A stretch of DNA of 64,000 nt from Ornithinibacillus caprae. Its GTDB lineage: Bacteria; Bacillota; Bacilli; Bacillales; Amphibacillaceae. Positions 24,040-32,910 of this stretch are shown in pieces; position 1 is the stretch's first letter, and each line of letters begins with the position of its first letter. The position numbers and the translations under genes were made by a program. The DNA is taken from the NCBI RefSeq assembly GCF_009728145.1, contig NZ_WOCA01000003.1:186001-250000 (forward strand). Direction: 5' to 3'. Below the pieces are notes generated by a model that did not search any database, was not told the origin of the DNA, and was given only the letters and a program-made list of their open reading frames with translations.

Positions 24040-25596
24040 ATGAGTCTATTAACAGTTGAGAATTTAAGTCACGGATTTGGGGATCGAGCGATTTTTGATG
24101 ATGTGTCTTTTCGATTATTACAAGGTGAGCATATTGGACTTATTGGTGCTAATGGCGAAGGTAAGTCTACATTTATGAACATTATTACAGGTAAATTGGA
24201 GCCTGATGCAGGAAACATTAGTTGGTCAAAACATGTAAGGGTTGGTTACCTTGATCAGCATGCGATCTTGAAACAAGGAATGTCCATTCGTGATGTACTG
24301 CGGACAGCCTTTCAATATTTATACGATATGGAAGAAGAAATGAATCTTCTTTTTGCAAAAATGGGTGAAGTTGGTCCAGACGAGTTAGAAAAATTACTCG
24401 AAGAAACTGGCCGCATGCAGGATTCACTGACAAATAACGATTTTTATACGATCGATGCAAAAGTAGAAGAAGTTGCAAATGGACTAGGATTAGATGATTT
24501 TGGGCTAGAACGTGATGTACATGACCTTAGTGGTGGGCAACGAACAAAAGTGCTTCTTGCCAAATTATTACTGGAGAAGCCAGATATTTTATTACTCGAT
24601 GAGCCAACAAACTATTTGGACGTTGAGCATATTGAATGGCTGAGAAATTACCTCATCGAGTATGAGCATGCATTTATTCTTGTTTCGCACGATATTCCGT
24701 TTCTTAATAGTGTAGTAAACTTAATCTACCATATGGAAAATCAACAGCTTACAAGATATCCTGGAGATTACAACGAGTTTCAACGGGTTTATGAAATGAA
24801 AAAACAGCAAATAGCTGCAGCCTATAAAAAGCAGCAAAAAGAAATCGCTAATTTAAAAGATTTCGTTGCGCGTAATAAAGCGAATGCTGCAACAAGTAAA
24901 ATGGCGATGTCCCGACAGAAAAAGCTTGATAAAATGGATATCATTGAGCTTGACGCTGAAAAACCAAAACCAGAGTTCCGCTTTAAGCAAGCTCGAACAC
25001 CAGGTAAATACTTGTTTGAGACGACGGACCTTGTTATTGGTTATAATGAACCCCTATCGAAGCCACTTAACTTATCTATGGAACGTGGGCAGAAGATAGC
25101 TCTATATGGTGCTAACGGGATTGGTAAAACAACCTTGCTTCGCAGTATTTTAGGAGAGATTCCTGCTATATCTGGAACAGTTGATCTTGGAGAACATCTT
25201 CACATTGGATACTTTGAACAAGAAATAAAAGTATCCAACCAAAATACTTGTATCGAGGAAGTTTGGGATGATTTCCCTCATCTGACTCAATATGAGGTCC
25301 GGGCATCCTTAGCTAAATGTGGCCTAACAACAAAGCATATTGAAAGTAAAGTTCAAGTATTAAGTGGTGGAGAAAAAGCAAAGGTTCGCTTATGTAAATT
25401 AATCAATCAAGAGACAAATCTACTTGTACTCGATGAGCCAACAAACCACTTAGATCAAGATGCGAAAGAAGAACTTAAACGAGCACTAAAAGAATATAAA
25501 GGAAGCGTCCTCCTCATCTCGCACGAGCCAGACTTCTACGAAGACATCGTCACAGACAAATGGAACTGCGAAAACTGGACAACGAAAGCATATTAA
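24040..25596 (+). CDS. yfmM: ABC-F family ATPase, YfmM
   Basis: 518 residues, the length and sequence style of B. subtilis YfmM. Two ABC domains: Walker A GANGEGKST (36-44), signature LSGGQ (~163) and LLLDEPTNYLD; then Walker A GANGIGKTT (~355), LSGGE and LVLDEPTNHLD. They are joined by the charged linker with RNKANAATSKMAMSRQKKLD. No membrane segments, so it is not a transporter: ABC-F proteins act on the ribosome, in translation quality control or antibiotic protection. The exact role is unknown. The ATG has AAAGGTG upstream; a 41-bp palindrome follows the stop by 2 bp. Confidence 0.92.
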   Translation: MSLLTVENLSHGFGDRAIFDDVSFRLLQGEHIGLIGANGEGKSTFMNIITGKLEPDAGNISWSKHVRVGYLDQHAILKQGMSIRDVLRTAFQYLYDMEEEMNLLFAKMGEVGPDELEKLLEETGRMQDSLTNNDFYTIDAKVEEVANGLGLDDFGLERDVHDLSGGQRTKVLLAKLLLEKPDILLLDEPTNYLDVEHIEWLRNYLIEYEHAFILVSHDIPFLNSVVNLIYHMENQQLTRYPGDYNEFQRVYEMKKQQIAAAYKKQQKEIANLKDFVARNKANAATSKMAMSRQKKLDKMDIIELDAEKPKPEFRFKQARTPGKYLFETTDLVIGYNEPLSKPLNLSMERGQKIALYGANGIGKTTLLRSILGEIPAISGTVDLGEHLHIGYFEQEIKVSNQNTCIEEVWDDFPHLTQYEVRASLAKCGLTTKHIESKVQVLSGGEKAKVRLCKLINQETNLLVLDEPTNHLDQDAKEELKRALKEYKGSVLLISHEPDFYEDIVTDKWNCENWTTKAY

Positions 25597-25598
25597 AA

Positions 25599-25639
25599 GG
25601 TGCCTGTCACTTGTCGAAATTCGACAAGTGACAGGCTCC
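25599..25639. repeat. 41-bp palindromic repeat
   Basis: Full copy, central A, one mismatch near its end (GGCTCC for GGCACC). It starts 2 bp after the yfmM stop, with T-rich DNA beyond it, and is well placed to terminate transcription. Confidence 0.95.
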
Positions 25640-25708
25640 TTTGTTTTTCATTTTTTTGTTGTACATGCATATATATTAGTATGTGGTAAGGATGAGAGGG
25701 GGTTGATG

Positions 25709-26026
25709 ATGAAAACATCAGTCTATTTACTTGGACTAGTTGCTATTTTTATTTTAGTTGGCTTTTTGGAAGCTCAAACGATTATGGATAATGAGAAAAA
25801 AACAAATCATTATAACTTTACGGATGAAACAGAGAGTGTAAATGCTTCTGGGGAACCTAACCTCCCTAGTTCTACACAATATGTGCTTGAAGAAAGTCGT
25901 GAAGAAGACGGAGAGATTGTGGAAGTTTATGGAGAATATGAAATTTACGAGGACGAAAATGGAGTTGTTGTGGAACGTGTACCAACCTCGAATTATGAAT
26001 TTTTAAGATATAAAGAAGAAGAGTAA
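25709..26026 (+). CDS. Membrane-anchored acidic hypothetical protein
   Basis: 105 residues from the ATG 25709, 6 bp after GGGGG; an ATG one codon earlier is also possible. An N-terminal helix (SVYLLGLVAIFILVGFL) is followed by a strongly acidic external domain (EESREEDGEIVEVYGEYEIY). No lipobox. Function unknown. A strong terminator lies 100 bp downstream. Confidence 0.7.
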   Translation: MKTSVYLLGLVAIFILVGFLEAQTIMDNEKKTNHYNFTDETESVNASGEPNLPSSTQYVLEESREEDGEIVEVYGEYEIYEDENGVVVERVPTSNYEFLRYKEEE

Positions 26027-26129
26027 TGCAACTTTCTATAATACGGGCCTTATTGGTAACTTGGTTTTTAGCGCTAAGCTTAGTGATATCCCTAGAATAA
26101 GAATACTTATGGTTCCCTATCTGTCTAGA

Positions 26130-26160
26130 TAGCCACTTGGATAATCAAGTGGCTATTTTT
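26130..26160 (+). terminator. Intrinsic terminator
   Basis: TAGCCACTTG (26130-26139) and CAAGTGGCTA (26146-26155) form a 10-bp stem followed by TTTTTA. Confidence 0.9.
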
Positions 26161-26243
26161 ATTTGAATTTATTGAATAATTTTGAATTTATGTTAAAATT
26201 TAATAGATAATCTGTATGTTAATCTTTAAAAAGGGGGTATAGC

Positions 26244-26702
26244 ATGAAATTAGCAGAAGCATTAATACTACGTGCCGATTACCAAAAGCGAATCGAGCAA
26301 TTGAAGCAGCGGCTACTGCAAAATGCTAAAATACAAGAAGGAGACTCTCCAAATGAGGATCCGAAAGAAGTAGAAAAAGAGCTTACTAGTTTATGGGGGC
26401 AGTTAAAACATCTTATAAAATGTATAAACCGTACGAATTTAGAAACCAAATTTGATGAAAATCAATCACTTGCAGACGCGTTAACAGAACGTGATTTGTT
26501 GGGACAAGAAAGAAACGTATACAGTGAATTACTGGAACAAGCTTCTGCACGCCACGACCGTTATTCTAGGTCGGAGATAAAATTTATAACCCCCATCAAT
26601 ATTAGAGAAACACAGCAATATGTTGATAAGTTGTCTCAAAAATATCGAGTACTAGACACAAGAATTCAAGAATTAAATTGGTTAACTAATTTAATTGAAT
26701 AA
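26244..26702 (+). CDS. DIP1984 family protein
   Basis: 152 residues, highly helical. The opening KLAEALILRADYQKRIEQL and the end RVLDTRIQELNWLTNL are characteristic of the DIP1984/septicolysin-like family, found across bacteria with no settled function. No signal peptide. The ATG 26244 follows AAAAAGGGGG. It is monocistronic, with a family-2 structured repeat directly at the stop. Confidence 0.85.
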   Translation: MKLAEALILRADYQKRIEQLKQRLLQNAKIQEGDSPNEDPKEVEKELTSLWGQLKHLIKCINRTNLETKFDENQSLADALTERDLLGQERNVYSELLEQASARHDRYSRSEIKFITPINIRETQQYVDKLSQKYRVLDTRIQELNWLTNLIE

Positions 26703-26888
26703 AGTGAATCTTTAATCAGTTAAGGTTTCTTCATCCCCCACTGATTGTTAGCACCTTAATGGTATGACCTAAAGGTCTTTGAATGAATTGGACATTTACG
26801 GATAGTTGATCCCCCACTTAACCTCCTTGGTTTCGCCTCGTAGGTTTGAGTGGGAGGCTTACTACCCGTTATTTGCGAGATAAATCAA
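26703..26888 (+). repeat. Modular structured repeat, family 2, copy R3 (full length)
   Basis: The most complete copy. It has a 5' hairpin (AATCAGT ... ACTGATT), a middle block TTAATGGTATGACCTAAAG, and a 3' module in which CCCACTTAACCT pairs with AGGTTTGAGTGGG and CGGATAGT with ACTACCCG, ending TTTGCGAGATAAA. It starts immediately at the stop codon of the DIP1984 gene. Confidence 0.75.
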
Positions 26889-27266
26889 TAAGTTGGTAAC
26901 GAAATGATTAGGCGAGTACAAAACCCGCCAACGGGCAAAGTTGGAATATGGTAGGGATTTCGGGGTAATCCTTGAGGTTCGAGTCCTCATTTAACAAGTT
27001 ATACCCATAACTGTTACATGGGTACACTTCAATCATACAATTTACAACCATGTACTGATTTTCATTTCGTGAGGGTGGGATCGGGGACTTTGATTTACAT
27101 TTAACAAAACCTTCTTATGTTACATTCGTTTAACCTAAGCTTTGCAAAAAAGGCTAGGAAGAAGCCAAGGTGTCTAACTTTTTCGTATACTTAAGTTAAT
27201 AATATCATACTGAAACTAGCAATATGACTCATCGTCTCAAGGATAAACTCCATAATAAGTAACGGA
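26889..27266. other. Intergenic stretch with a tRNA T-arm-like relic
   Basis: About 380 bp without a credible gene. At 26973-26989 TGAGG-TTCGAGT-CCTCA has the exact form of a tRNA T-arm, and AGTTGG...GGTAG about 35 bp before it recalls a D-arm. No matching acceptor stem or proper anticodon arm can be drawn, so this is at most a decayed tRNA. Nothing else is recognised here. Confidence 0.4.
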
Positions 27267-27563
27267 CTATTGTTTATTCTTTTTAACTTTTTTTAGCAAC
27301 GTATGCTGAACTGGTGGGCCATAACTTGGCCATGTTTGTTCCTGTAAAAAATATGTTTCTCCATCTATTTCAATCTCACTTTTTCCTAGATAAGTTGCTT
27401 CTTTCCCTCTCTTTGTTAATTCTTCCTGAACAGCCAGTCCATGTTCTTTTTGATTAGTGTATCGATCATCTAAATCTAATCGAATAGTTCCCCTTGGTCC
27501 TTTTACTACCCAATAGACGGCAAATATGATCACTAAACTTATAATTAACATTCCACCAGACAT
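27267..27563 (-). CDS. Small membrane-anchored hypothetical protein
   Basis: 98 residues: an N-terminal helix (MLIISLVIIFAVYWVV), the motif KGPRGTIRLDLDDRYT, and a soluble C-terminal domain ending in basic residues. The orientation is probably N-out with a cytosolic domain. The ATG has GGAGAG 8 bp upstream. Monocistronic; no family recognised. Confidence 0.65.
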   Translation of the reverse strand: MSGGMLIISLVIIFAVYWVVKGPRGTIRLDLDDRYTNQKEHGLAVQEELTKRGKEATYLGKSEIEIDGETYFLQEQTWPSYGPPVQHTLLKKVKKNKQ

Positions 27564-27655
27564 ATAGCCACTCTCCTGTTCGCATATAAAGTAGAAAATC
27601 TTTAAGTTATATTACGGCTAAATCTTGTCATAAGATTCACGTTTTTTAAACACCC

Positions 27656-27685
27656 GCAAAAAATAGCTTAGTTCGATGACTAAGC
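27656..27685 (-). terminator. Intrinsic terminator of the tyrosine phosphatase gene
   Basis: On the - strand GCTTAGT-CATCGA-ACTAAGC is followed by TATTTTTT, 26 bp after the stop codon. Confidence 0.8.
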
Positions 27686-27711
27686 CATACCGCAATTAGT
27701 ATGGTTCTGAT

Positions 27712-28485
27712 TTATTCTAACAAATGCTCCTTTAGTGTCTTTATATCATTAGTAGATAACCCAAGCACTTCCTTCATATATAAATCGATACCTCCATATC
27801 TAGCATCAAGTTCATCTAAAAAGGTATGAATATACTCTGCCCGTGCCTCAAACAAGGCGTCTAGAACTGCTTGTTCAACATTTGGCAGATCATTATAGCC
27901 AATCGCTTCAAAGTTTTCTGTAGCTTGGTCTAACGATTGATTCGTATACAAATAATCATCCAAGATTATTTTCCGAGGAACTCCAAGCATGTTGAGAATA
28001 AGTGCAGCAACAGCACCTGTTCTATCCTTTCCAGCCATACAGTGGAAAAGCATTGGAGTGTGTGGTTCGTTTAACAAAATCTCAAACACATTCTGAAATG
28101 CACGCTTATACGAAACCATGTCTTTGTTCAAATTTAATAACAGCTCTCCTGGCTTCGTTTTCCGTAGTACATCTGCGAAGGTTGATTGTCCTTCCACCTG
28201 TCCCAATATCCTATCATCCGATAGAATTGGAGTATGATGCCATGTAGCTCCATTTAAAATAGGATCTGGAAACTTTTCAACTTCATCTTTACTACGCAAA
28301 TCACAAATTCTACTAATCCCAAGTCTACTCACTGTTTCTTGGTCTATATCTGTTAATCTACTTAAATTTCCAGAGCGATAAAGCATCCCCCATTTCACCG
28401 TGCGACCTTCCTGAGTCGGGTAACCGCCTAAATCTCGAAAATTAAAACTGCCTTCTAATTTAATATCACGCAATATATCTTTCAT
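27712..28485 (-). CDS. Tyrosine/dual-specificity protein phosphatase family
   Basis: 257 residues. The P-loop HCMAGKDRTG at 148-157 contains the catalytic Cys149 and Arg155. The N-terminal FNFRDLGGYPT and YRSGNLSRL are typical of the bacterial LipA/PTP-type (Y_phosphatase3) enzymes, which act on phosphotyrosine, phosphoserine or phosphoinositides. Cytosolic, no signal peptide. It begins a run of unrelated small metabolic genes on the - strand; the target is unknown. Confidence 0.9.
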   Translation of the reverse strand: MKDILRDIKLEGSFNFRDLGGYPTQEGRTVKWGMLYRSGNLSRLTDIDQETVSRLGISRICDLRSKDEVEKFPDPILNGATWHHTPILSDDRILGQVEGQSTFADVLRKTKPGELLLNLNKDMVSYKRAFQNVFEILLNEPHTPMLFHCMAGKDRTGAVAALILNMLGVPRKIILDDYLYTNQSLDQATENFEAIGYNDLPNVEQAVLDALFEARAEYIHTFLDELDARYGGIDLYMKEVLGLSTNDIKTLKEHLLE

Positions 28486-28548
28486 TTGTCAACCTCATTT
28501 CGTAAAATCAAATAGCAGAAAATCCCGATGGAGGGAACCTTTCCTCCC

Positions 28549-29046
28549 CTATAAATACAAAACCATATATTTCACATCTACATAATTATTATCAATTTTT
28601 AATGCTTTTTTCTCCGTTCCATATTCCTCAAATCCTGCTTGAGCATATAATTGCACAGCTGATTTATTTTCAGAAGCAACCGTTAAATGAAGTTGTTCAA
28701 TATTATCTAGAATTCTTGCTTTTTCAATGGCTGCCTGTAACAATTTCATTCCTACTCCAAGCCTACGTTTTGTAGGGATAACATACATGGACACGATGTT
28801 TGCTCTATGCCTCAGCTTTTGTCTATTTTCCTTAACTAGTGCCACTGTGCCTATTAGTTGTTCTTCATCAAATGCACCAAAGGTAAACGACTCCTGTGAT
28901 TGCAAGCGACTTTCATGTAATTCTAATGGTTGAACTTTTACCTCTTCATAGCTAGAAGAATATGCTTCTGGATTATTCCGTAGTGATTCCAATCTTATTT
29001 TGACAAGACTTTCCGAATCACTAACCTTTAATTGCTTTATTTCCAT
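28549..29046 (-). CDS. GNAT family N-acetyltransferase
   Basis: 165 residues. The core strand VSMYVIPTKRRLGVGMKLL contains the acetyl-CoA loop (R-R-L-G-V-G-M), and NKSAVQLYAQAGFEEYG is the usual C-terminal motif. Possible substrates include ribosomal protein N-termini or small amines; none is indicated. It precedes the phosphatase gene by ~60 bp. Confidence 0.9.
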   Translation of the reverse strand: MEIKQLKVSDSESLVKIRLESLRNNPEAYSSSYEEVKVQPLELHESRLQSQESFTFGAFDEEQLIGTVALVKENRQKLRHRANIVSMYVIPTKRRLGVGMKLLQAAIEKARILDNIEQLHLTVASENKSAVQLYAQAGFEEYGTEKKALKIDNNYVDVKYMVLYL

Positions 29047-29078
29047 CGTCCTTCCCCCTTGACGAAAATCTAATAAAA

Positions 29079-29858
29079 CTAAACTGTTGCACGAACCAAA
29101 TACCGTGCATAGGTGATAGGTAATCCTTCGTTAGTTGTATGCCGACCAAAAATTTTCTCTATCTCAGCAAAATTTTCCTGTTTTACCGTCTCCAATATAT
29201 CGGGAGACTGCCCAAAACAACATAAACGTAGTACATCGATTGGCTCATGCAGGTACTCTATACTATTTATTTCTTCTATATCAAAAGTTAAAAAATCACT
29301 TCCGTCGAGCCTTTGCTTTAGTGCATCTAATATTTGGGTACTTTGGGATGGTGAAAAAAGGTTCGGAAATAGAAAAGGTAATTCCTTCCCAGATTTATCA
29401 CCTGGATGAAGCCCAAGGATTTCTCCACCGCTTCTTACTACTTTTTTAAGCGTTAAATAGGAAGATGTAGGTCCCTTTCGAACATAGGCACAGTCGAATT
29501 CATTTTCTTGAAACGGCAATCCTTGTTTCGTATTCCAAACAACGAAAGAGACATTGGATTTGGAATTCTCATTGCCATTTTTTATAAAATTGTCTGTTAC
29601 ATCTAAACCAACAATCTCTTTTGCATGATCACTGCATTGAATCGTAAATTCTCCATGTCCGCAGCCTACGTCTAACACTTTTTTATGTTGGATTGTCTTA
29701 GTAACCTCGTCATCAAACACGGTTTCACCATTTGGGATTGTTACTGTTGAATCCCAGGGGTACGTATATGTATCTTGTATTCTGCTTAACTGTTGGTACC
29801 ATTCTAATGAATGAGGAACCAACCAGCCTGAAAGCGAAGACGGATCTATCAATCCCAT
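29079..29858 (-). CDS. Class I SAM-dependent methyltransferase
   Basis: 259 residues. Motif I VLDVGCGHGEFTIQC at about 75-89 binds S-adenosylmethionine, followed by the acidic end of strand 2 (EIVGLDVTDNF) and the motif FDCAYVRKGPTSSY. The start ATG 29858 has AAAGGAG upstream. The substrate is unknown; it is not in an obvious biosynthetic cluster. Confidence 0.88.
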   Translation of the reverse strand: MGLIDPSSLSGWLVPHSLEWYQQLSRIQDTYTYPWDSTVTIPNGETVFDDEVTKTIQHKKVLDVGCGHGEFTIQCSDHAKEIVGLDVTDNFIKNGNENSKSNVSFVVWNTKQGLPFQENEFDCAYVRKGPTSSYLTLKKVVRSGGEILGLHPGDKSGKELPFLFPNLFSPSQSTQILDALKQRLDGSDFLTFDIEEINSIEYLHEPIDVLRLCCFGQSPDILETVKQENFAEIEKIFGRHTTNEGLPITYARYLVRATV

Positions 29859-29894
29859 GTAATCTCTCCTTTTAGACTCATCTTTTTCATCACC

Positions 29895-30329
29895 TTAAAG
29901 TGTCAGCATAGCTCCTCTTTCATCAAAGGTAGAATCTGGATTGTAGGCTACTTCCCAAATATTATTTTCTGGATCGGCAAATGATGCTACTCGTCCAATT
30001 TCAAAAGCAGTTTCTGGTTCACATAATACTTTTCCTTTAGCTTTTTTTACTTGTTTAATCGTCGTATCTACTTGCTCAGGTTTATCAACATTGATCGCAA
30101 ATGTTACGCCCTTAAAAAGGTTTTCACTTGGCTTTATTATCTCTAGCCCTGTATCTTGGGCTAATTTTTCAACAGAATATAAGGATAGCATGACTCCTGC
30201 TGTATTAAATACGGCATAGTTTGTATATCCGTGGTCTGTTTCTTCCCAACCAAGATCTGTATAAAATTTACGAAGTAACATTAAATCATAGCACCCAATT
30301 GTAATCAAACTTACTCGTTGAGGAACCAT
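29895..30329 (-). CDS. VOC-family (glyoxalase/bleomycin resistance fold) protein
   Basis: 144 residues with two beta-alpha-beta-beta-beta halves: RVSLITIGCYDLMLLRKFYT...VMLSLYSVEKLAQDTG and VTFAINVDKPEQVDTTIKQV...VASFADPENNIWEVAY, the last carrying the usual metal-ligand Glu. Reaction unknown. It lies between a methyltransferase and a Gfo/Idh oxidoreductase, only 15 bp from the latter, so probably in one transcript. Confidence 0.88.
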   Translation of the reverse strand: MVPQRVSLITIGCYDLMLLRKFYTDLGWEETDHGYTNYAVFNTAGVMLSLYSVEKLAQDTGLEIIKPSENLFKGVTFAINVDKPEQVDTTIKQVKKAKGKVLCEPETAFEIGRVASFADPENNIWEVAYNPDSTFDERGAMLTL

Positions 30330-30344
30330 ATTATTCTCCCCCAG

Positions 30345-31373
30345 CTAATTCCCAATAATTTGATCTATTACGATTTGACTCTCATGTCCATCTTCAGCCG
30401 TAGCTAAACTAGGGTCTAGGCTGTCATGTACGACATACTCGTACACACTTTCCAAATATGGATAAAACGCATGAAAATAACCTTGAGCTCTTTCTGAGAC
30501 GTAATCTGGTGCTACCGCCCGTTTAGGGACAGTAACTTCGTTCAGTTGTTCATTCACTTTTCCTAAGTTAACTTGTTTATCATTATCTAATGTTATAGTC
30601 CCTTCCGTTCCATAGACCTTTACACTTGAGCCAAACCCATGATTTACTCCCGTTACGAGTTGCAATGAAAATGTGGAGTTATGTTTCATTTTTCCATTGA
30701 TAAAAAATGCATCATCAGCATCTCTTACCTCTCCTCCACCTTCTGGCACATGCGTATGTACAAACCCATTTACCGCTTCAATCTTATCGTCTATTAACCA
30801 TCTCATCGTATCAATCATGTGGGAACCTAACGCTCCAAGCATTCCACCAGACTTTCCCTTCTGACCTAACCAGCCTCTCTTACTCTCTTGTAGCCGTTGG
30901 AATTGTGGATTGGACACGTGATATTCGAAATGCAGGATCTCTCCTATATGGTTGTTTTGAATTAATTCTTTTACCTTTTGACGAGCAGGTACGTATCTCC
31001 ATTCAAAATCTAGTAATAGTTTTGCACTCTTTTCTTTTGATAGCTTTACCAGTTCCTCTGATTCTGTACGATTACATGTAAAAGGCTTTTCACAAATAAT
31101 ATTTTTCATCCCACTTTGTAGCGCATATTTCACCATTTCATAATGATAAATCGGCATAGAACTAACCAATAAAAGATCAAGTTCTTCGTTATCGATCATC
31201 TCATTCCAGTTTTTATAGTGTACAGGAGGATGGTCCCATTCCTCTATTTCCTTTGGTAACTGATGACGATTCACCGTACTTACTGCAGTGACAGTCATAT
31301 TTGGATGTGTATGGATAATAGGTGCTTGTACGTTTAGACCAAAGCCCCCACCAATAATTCCTACTTTTAACAT
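30345..31373 (-). CDS. Gfo/Idh/MocA family oxidoreductase
   Basis: 342 residues. An N-terminal Rossmann motif GIIGGGFGLNVQ binds NAD(P), and IICEKPFTCN at about 92-101 is the family hallmark with the catalytic-type Lys. The C-terminal alpha/beta domain has LGSHMIDTMRWL with the conserved His. It likely oxidises or reduces a sugar or inositol derivative; no sugar cluster is adjacent. ATG 31373. Confidence 0.92.
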   Translation of the reverse strand: MLKVGIIGGGFGLNVQAPIIHTHPNMTVTAVSTVNRHQLPKEIEEWDHPPVHYKNWNEMIDNEELDLLLVSSMPIYHYEMVKYALQSGMKNIICEKPFTCNRTESEELVKLSKEKSAKLLLDFEWRYVPARQKVKELIQNNHIGEILHFEYHVSNPQFQRLQESKRGWLGQKGKSGGMLGALGSHMIDTMRWLIDDKIEAVNGFVHTHVPEGGGEVRDADDAFFINGKMKHNSTFSLQLVTGVNHGFGSSVKVYGTEGTITLDNDKQVNLGKVNEQLNEVTVPKRAVAPDYVSERAQGYFHAFYPYLESVYEYVVHDSLDPSLATAEDGHESQIVIDQIIGN

Positions 31374-31437
31374 CGTGTAGCCCCCTTATTTAGTTACTTT
31401 TATTTCTTTACATTCTATCACTCTTCTAGCAACTCTT

Positions 31438-32046
31438 CTAAACTTTCTTTCTTCTTTTTACAAAAACTATTAGAAGTAAAATGAGGAAGAATGCCAATAG
31501 AACATAGATGACTTTAGAGTATACTTCCATATAGTCTATAATCTGTTCCCAATTCGCTCCTAAAGATGCCCCAAGATAAACTAATACAACGTTCCAAATT
31601 AATGTTCCCAATGTCGTAAATAGAAGAAATAGACCAATATTCATTTTGGACATCCCCGCTGGTATTGAAATTAAACTTCGTAATAATGGAACAAAACGGC
31701 AAAAGAAAATCGTCCAAGGTCCATATTTATCAAACCAGGCATCCGCTTTATGTATATCCTCTGTTGTAATTCGTAAAATATGTCCCCACTTACCAACGAT
31801 CTTTTCCATCCTTTCCGCATCCAGCAGTAATCCAACCATATATAGGATGATTGCCCCAACAACTGATCCAGCTGTCGCAGAAGCAACAACTAAAGCGATG
31901 GTTGCGCTAGTTGTTGTTGTTAAAAATCCACCAAACGTTAAAATTACTTCAGAGGGGATTGGTGGAAAGACATTTTCAAATGCAATTAACAACATAATTC
32001 CCATATAGCCAAATTGATCCATAATCTCATATAGCCAATTATCCAT
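31438..32046 (-). CDS. DedA family membrane protein
   Basis: 202 residues with about five hydrophobic segments. It has the DedA signatures ENVFPPIPSEVIL near the N-terminus and FFCRFVPLLRSLISIPAGMS in the middle, with the conserved Glu and Arg residues. Family members are flippases or lipid-scrambling proteins for undecaprenyl phosphate or phospholipids. It ends with a basic cytosolic tail. Monocistronic or co-transcribed with the oxidoreductase 65 bp downstream. Confidence 0.92.
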   Translation of the reverse strand: MDNWLYEIMDQFGYMGIMLLIAFENVFPPIPSEVILTFGGFLTTTTSATIALVVASATAGSVVGAIILYMVGLLLDAERMEKIVGKWGHILRITTEDIHKADAWFDKYGPWTIFFCRFVPLLRSLISIPAGMSKMNIGLFLLFTTLGTLIWNVVLVYLGASLGANWEQIIDYMEVYSKVIYVLLAFFLILLLIVFVKRRKKV

Positions 32047-32157
32047 TGTATACTCCTCGGATTTTAAATTATATTTCTGTTATTAAATCGCTTAGGGTAA
32101 ATTCTAACATATTTATACTACCATAAATGAAAATATTTAAATTTTTAGATATTAGTA

Positions 32158-32205
32158 TTAGAAAACTTGGCTTAAGTCAAGCCTTAGTTGGACTGGAAGC
32201 TTTCT
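32158..32205 (+). repeat. Short hairpin repeat, family 3, copy B
   Basis: TTAGAAAACTTGGCTTAAGT followed by CAAGCC; GGCTT-AAGTC-AAGCC forms the hairpin. Matches copies at 11231 and 36366. Confidence 0.5.
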
Positions 32206-32271
32206 TAATCAGCGAACAAAAGCACATGCACAAAAATAAATTTAAATTTCATGCTGAAATAAATAGAGATA

Positions 32272-32312
32272 AAAATGGGGTACAAATCATTGTTCGATTT
32301 GTACCCCATTTT
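32272..32312. terminator. Bidirectional terminator, 16-bp stem
   Basis: AAAATGGGGTACAAAT (32272-32287) pairs perfectly with ATTTGTACCCCATTTT (32297-32312), with an A-run at one side and T-run at the other. It lies 60 bp after the DinB stop and serves that transcript. Confidence 0.9.
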
Positions 32313-32374
32313 CGTTTAGGGTTATTGCTATAACATTTTTTATTAATCTTATGTATTTTAGACTTTTTTCAGCC

Positions 32375-32851
32375 TTACATCTGTTCTTCTTTCGTAGGAC
32401 CCATTACTCCAGGAACTGTTAGTCCAGCTTGGCGAAGTAGAACGGTCATTTGCCCACGGTGGTGGGTCTGATGGTCGATCATCATACGAAGTAACGCCCC
32501 GCGAGGTGTTTGTCGCCCAAAACTATCCACCGTCTCAACCATATGCTCATCCGACAATGATTGTGCTACTTGTTTTTTTACATCCTCTGCAATTTGATTG
32601 TATGCTTCAACGATCTGATTTGCTTTCGTTGGCACATCATCTTTGCCACCAGCTGGAGTAACATTTAGGCCAACCTGACCACCAAAAAATGCTGGACTTG
32701 TAGCAAGATGCCAGCCTAGCCAACCTAGAGTACTATGTCCCTCTACAATAGATTGATCTAATTTATCATCTGTAAGAGCTTCTAACACTCTTTTCGTTCC
32801 TTGTGCAGCAATTTCCCAATCAGCTAAAAAATCTTCTTTTGTACGATACAA
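32375..32851 (-). CDS. DinB-family protein
   Basis: 158 residues: TLGWLGWHLATSPAFFGGQV contributes the first histidine (~48), and the C-terminal LRMMIDHQTHHRGQMTVLLR gives the HxxxH pair, forming the metal-binding four-helix bundle of the DinB/bacillithiol-transferase-like superfamily. Substrate unknown. ATG 32851. Single gene between DedA and hemolysin III. Confidence 0.9.
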   Translation of the reverse strand: MYRTKEDFLADWEIAAQGTKRVLEALTDDKLDQSIVEGHSTLGWLGWHLATSPAFFGGQVGLNVTPAGGKDDVPTKANQIVEAYNQIAEDVKKQVAQSLSDEHMVETVDSFGRQTPRGALLRMMIDHQTHHRGQMTVLLRQAGLTVPGVMGPTKEEQM

Positions 32852-32910
32852 TGCGATCTACTCCTTTTCCAATGATTATTTCTCTTAATTATAATTGTAC
32901 ACATTTCAAA

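Noticed and set aside
24218-24478. Minus-strand frame inside yfmM
   Set aside because: It lies entirely in a well-supported ABC-F gene and has no start signal; a shadow frame.
32127-32333. Open frame of 68 codons on the + strand with GVQIIVRF near its end, similar to GIQVIVRF in the 105-residue nar-operon protein
   Set aside because: It runs through a family-3 repeat and a 16-bp terminator stem, has no ribosome site, and the resemblance covers only the hairpin. Treated as chance.
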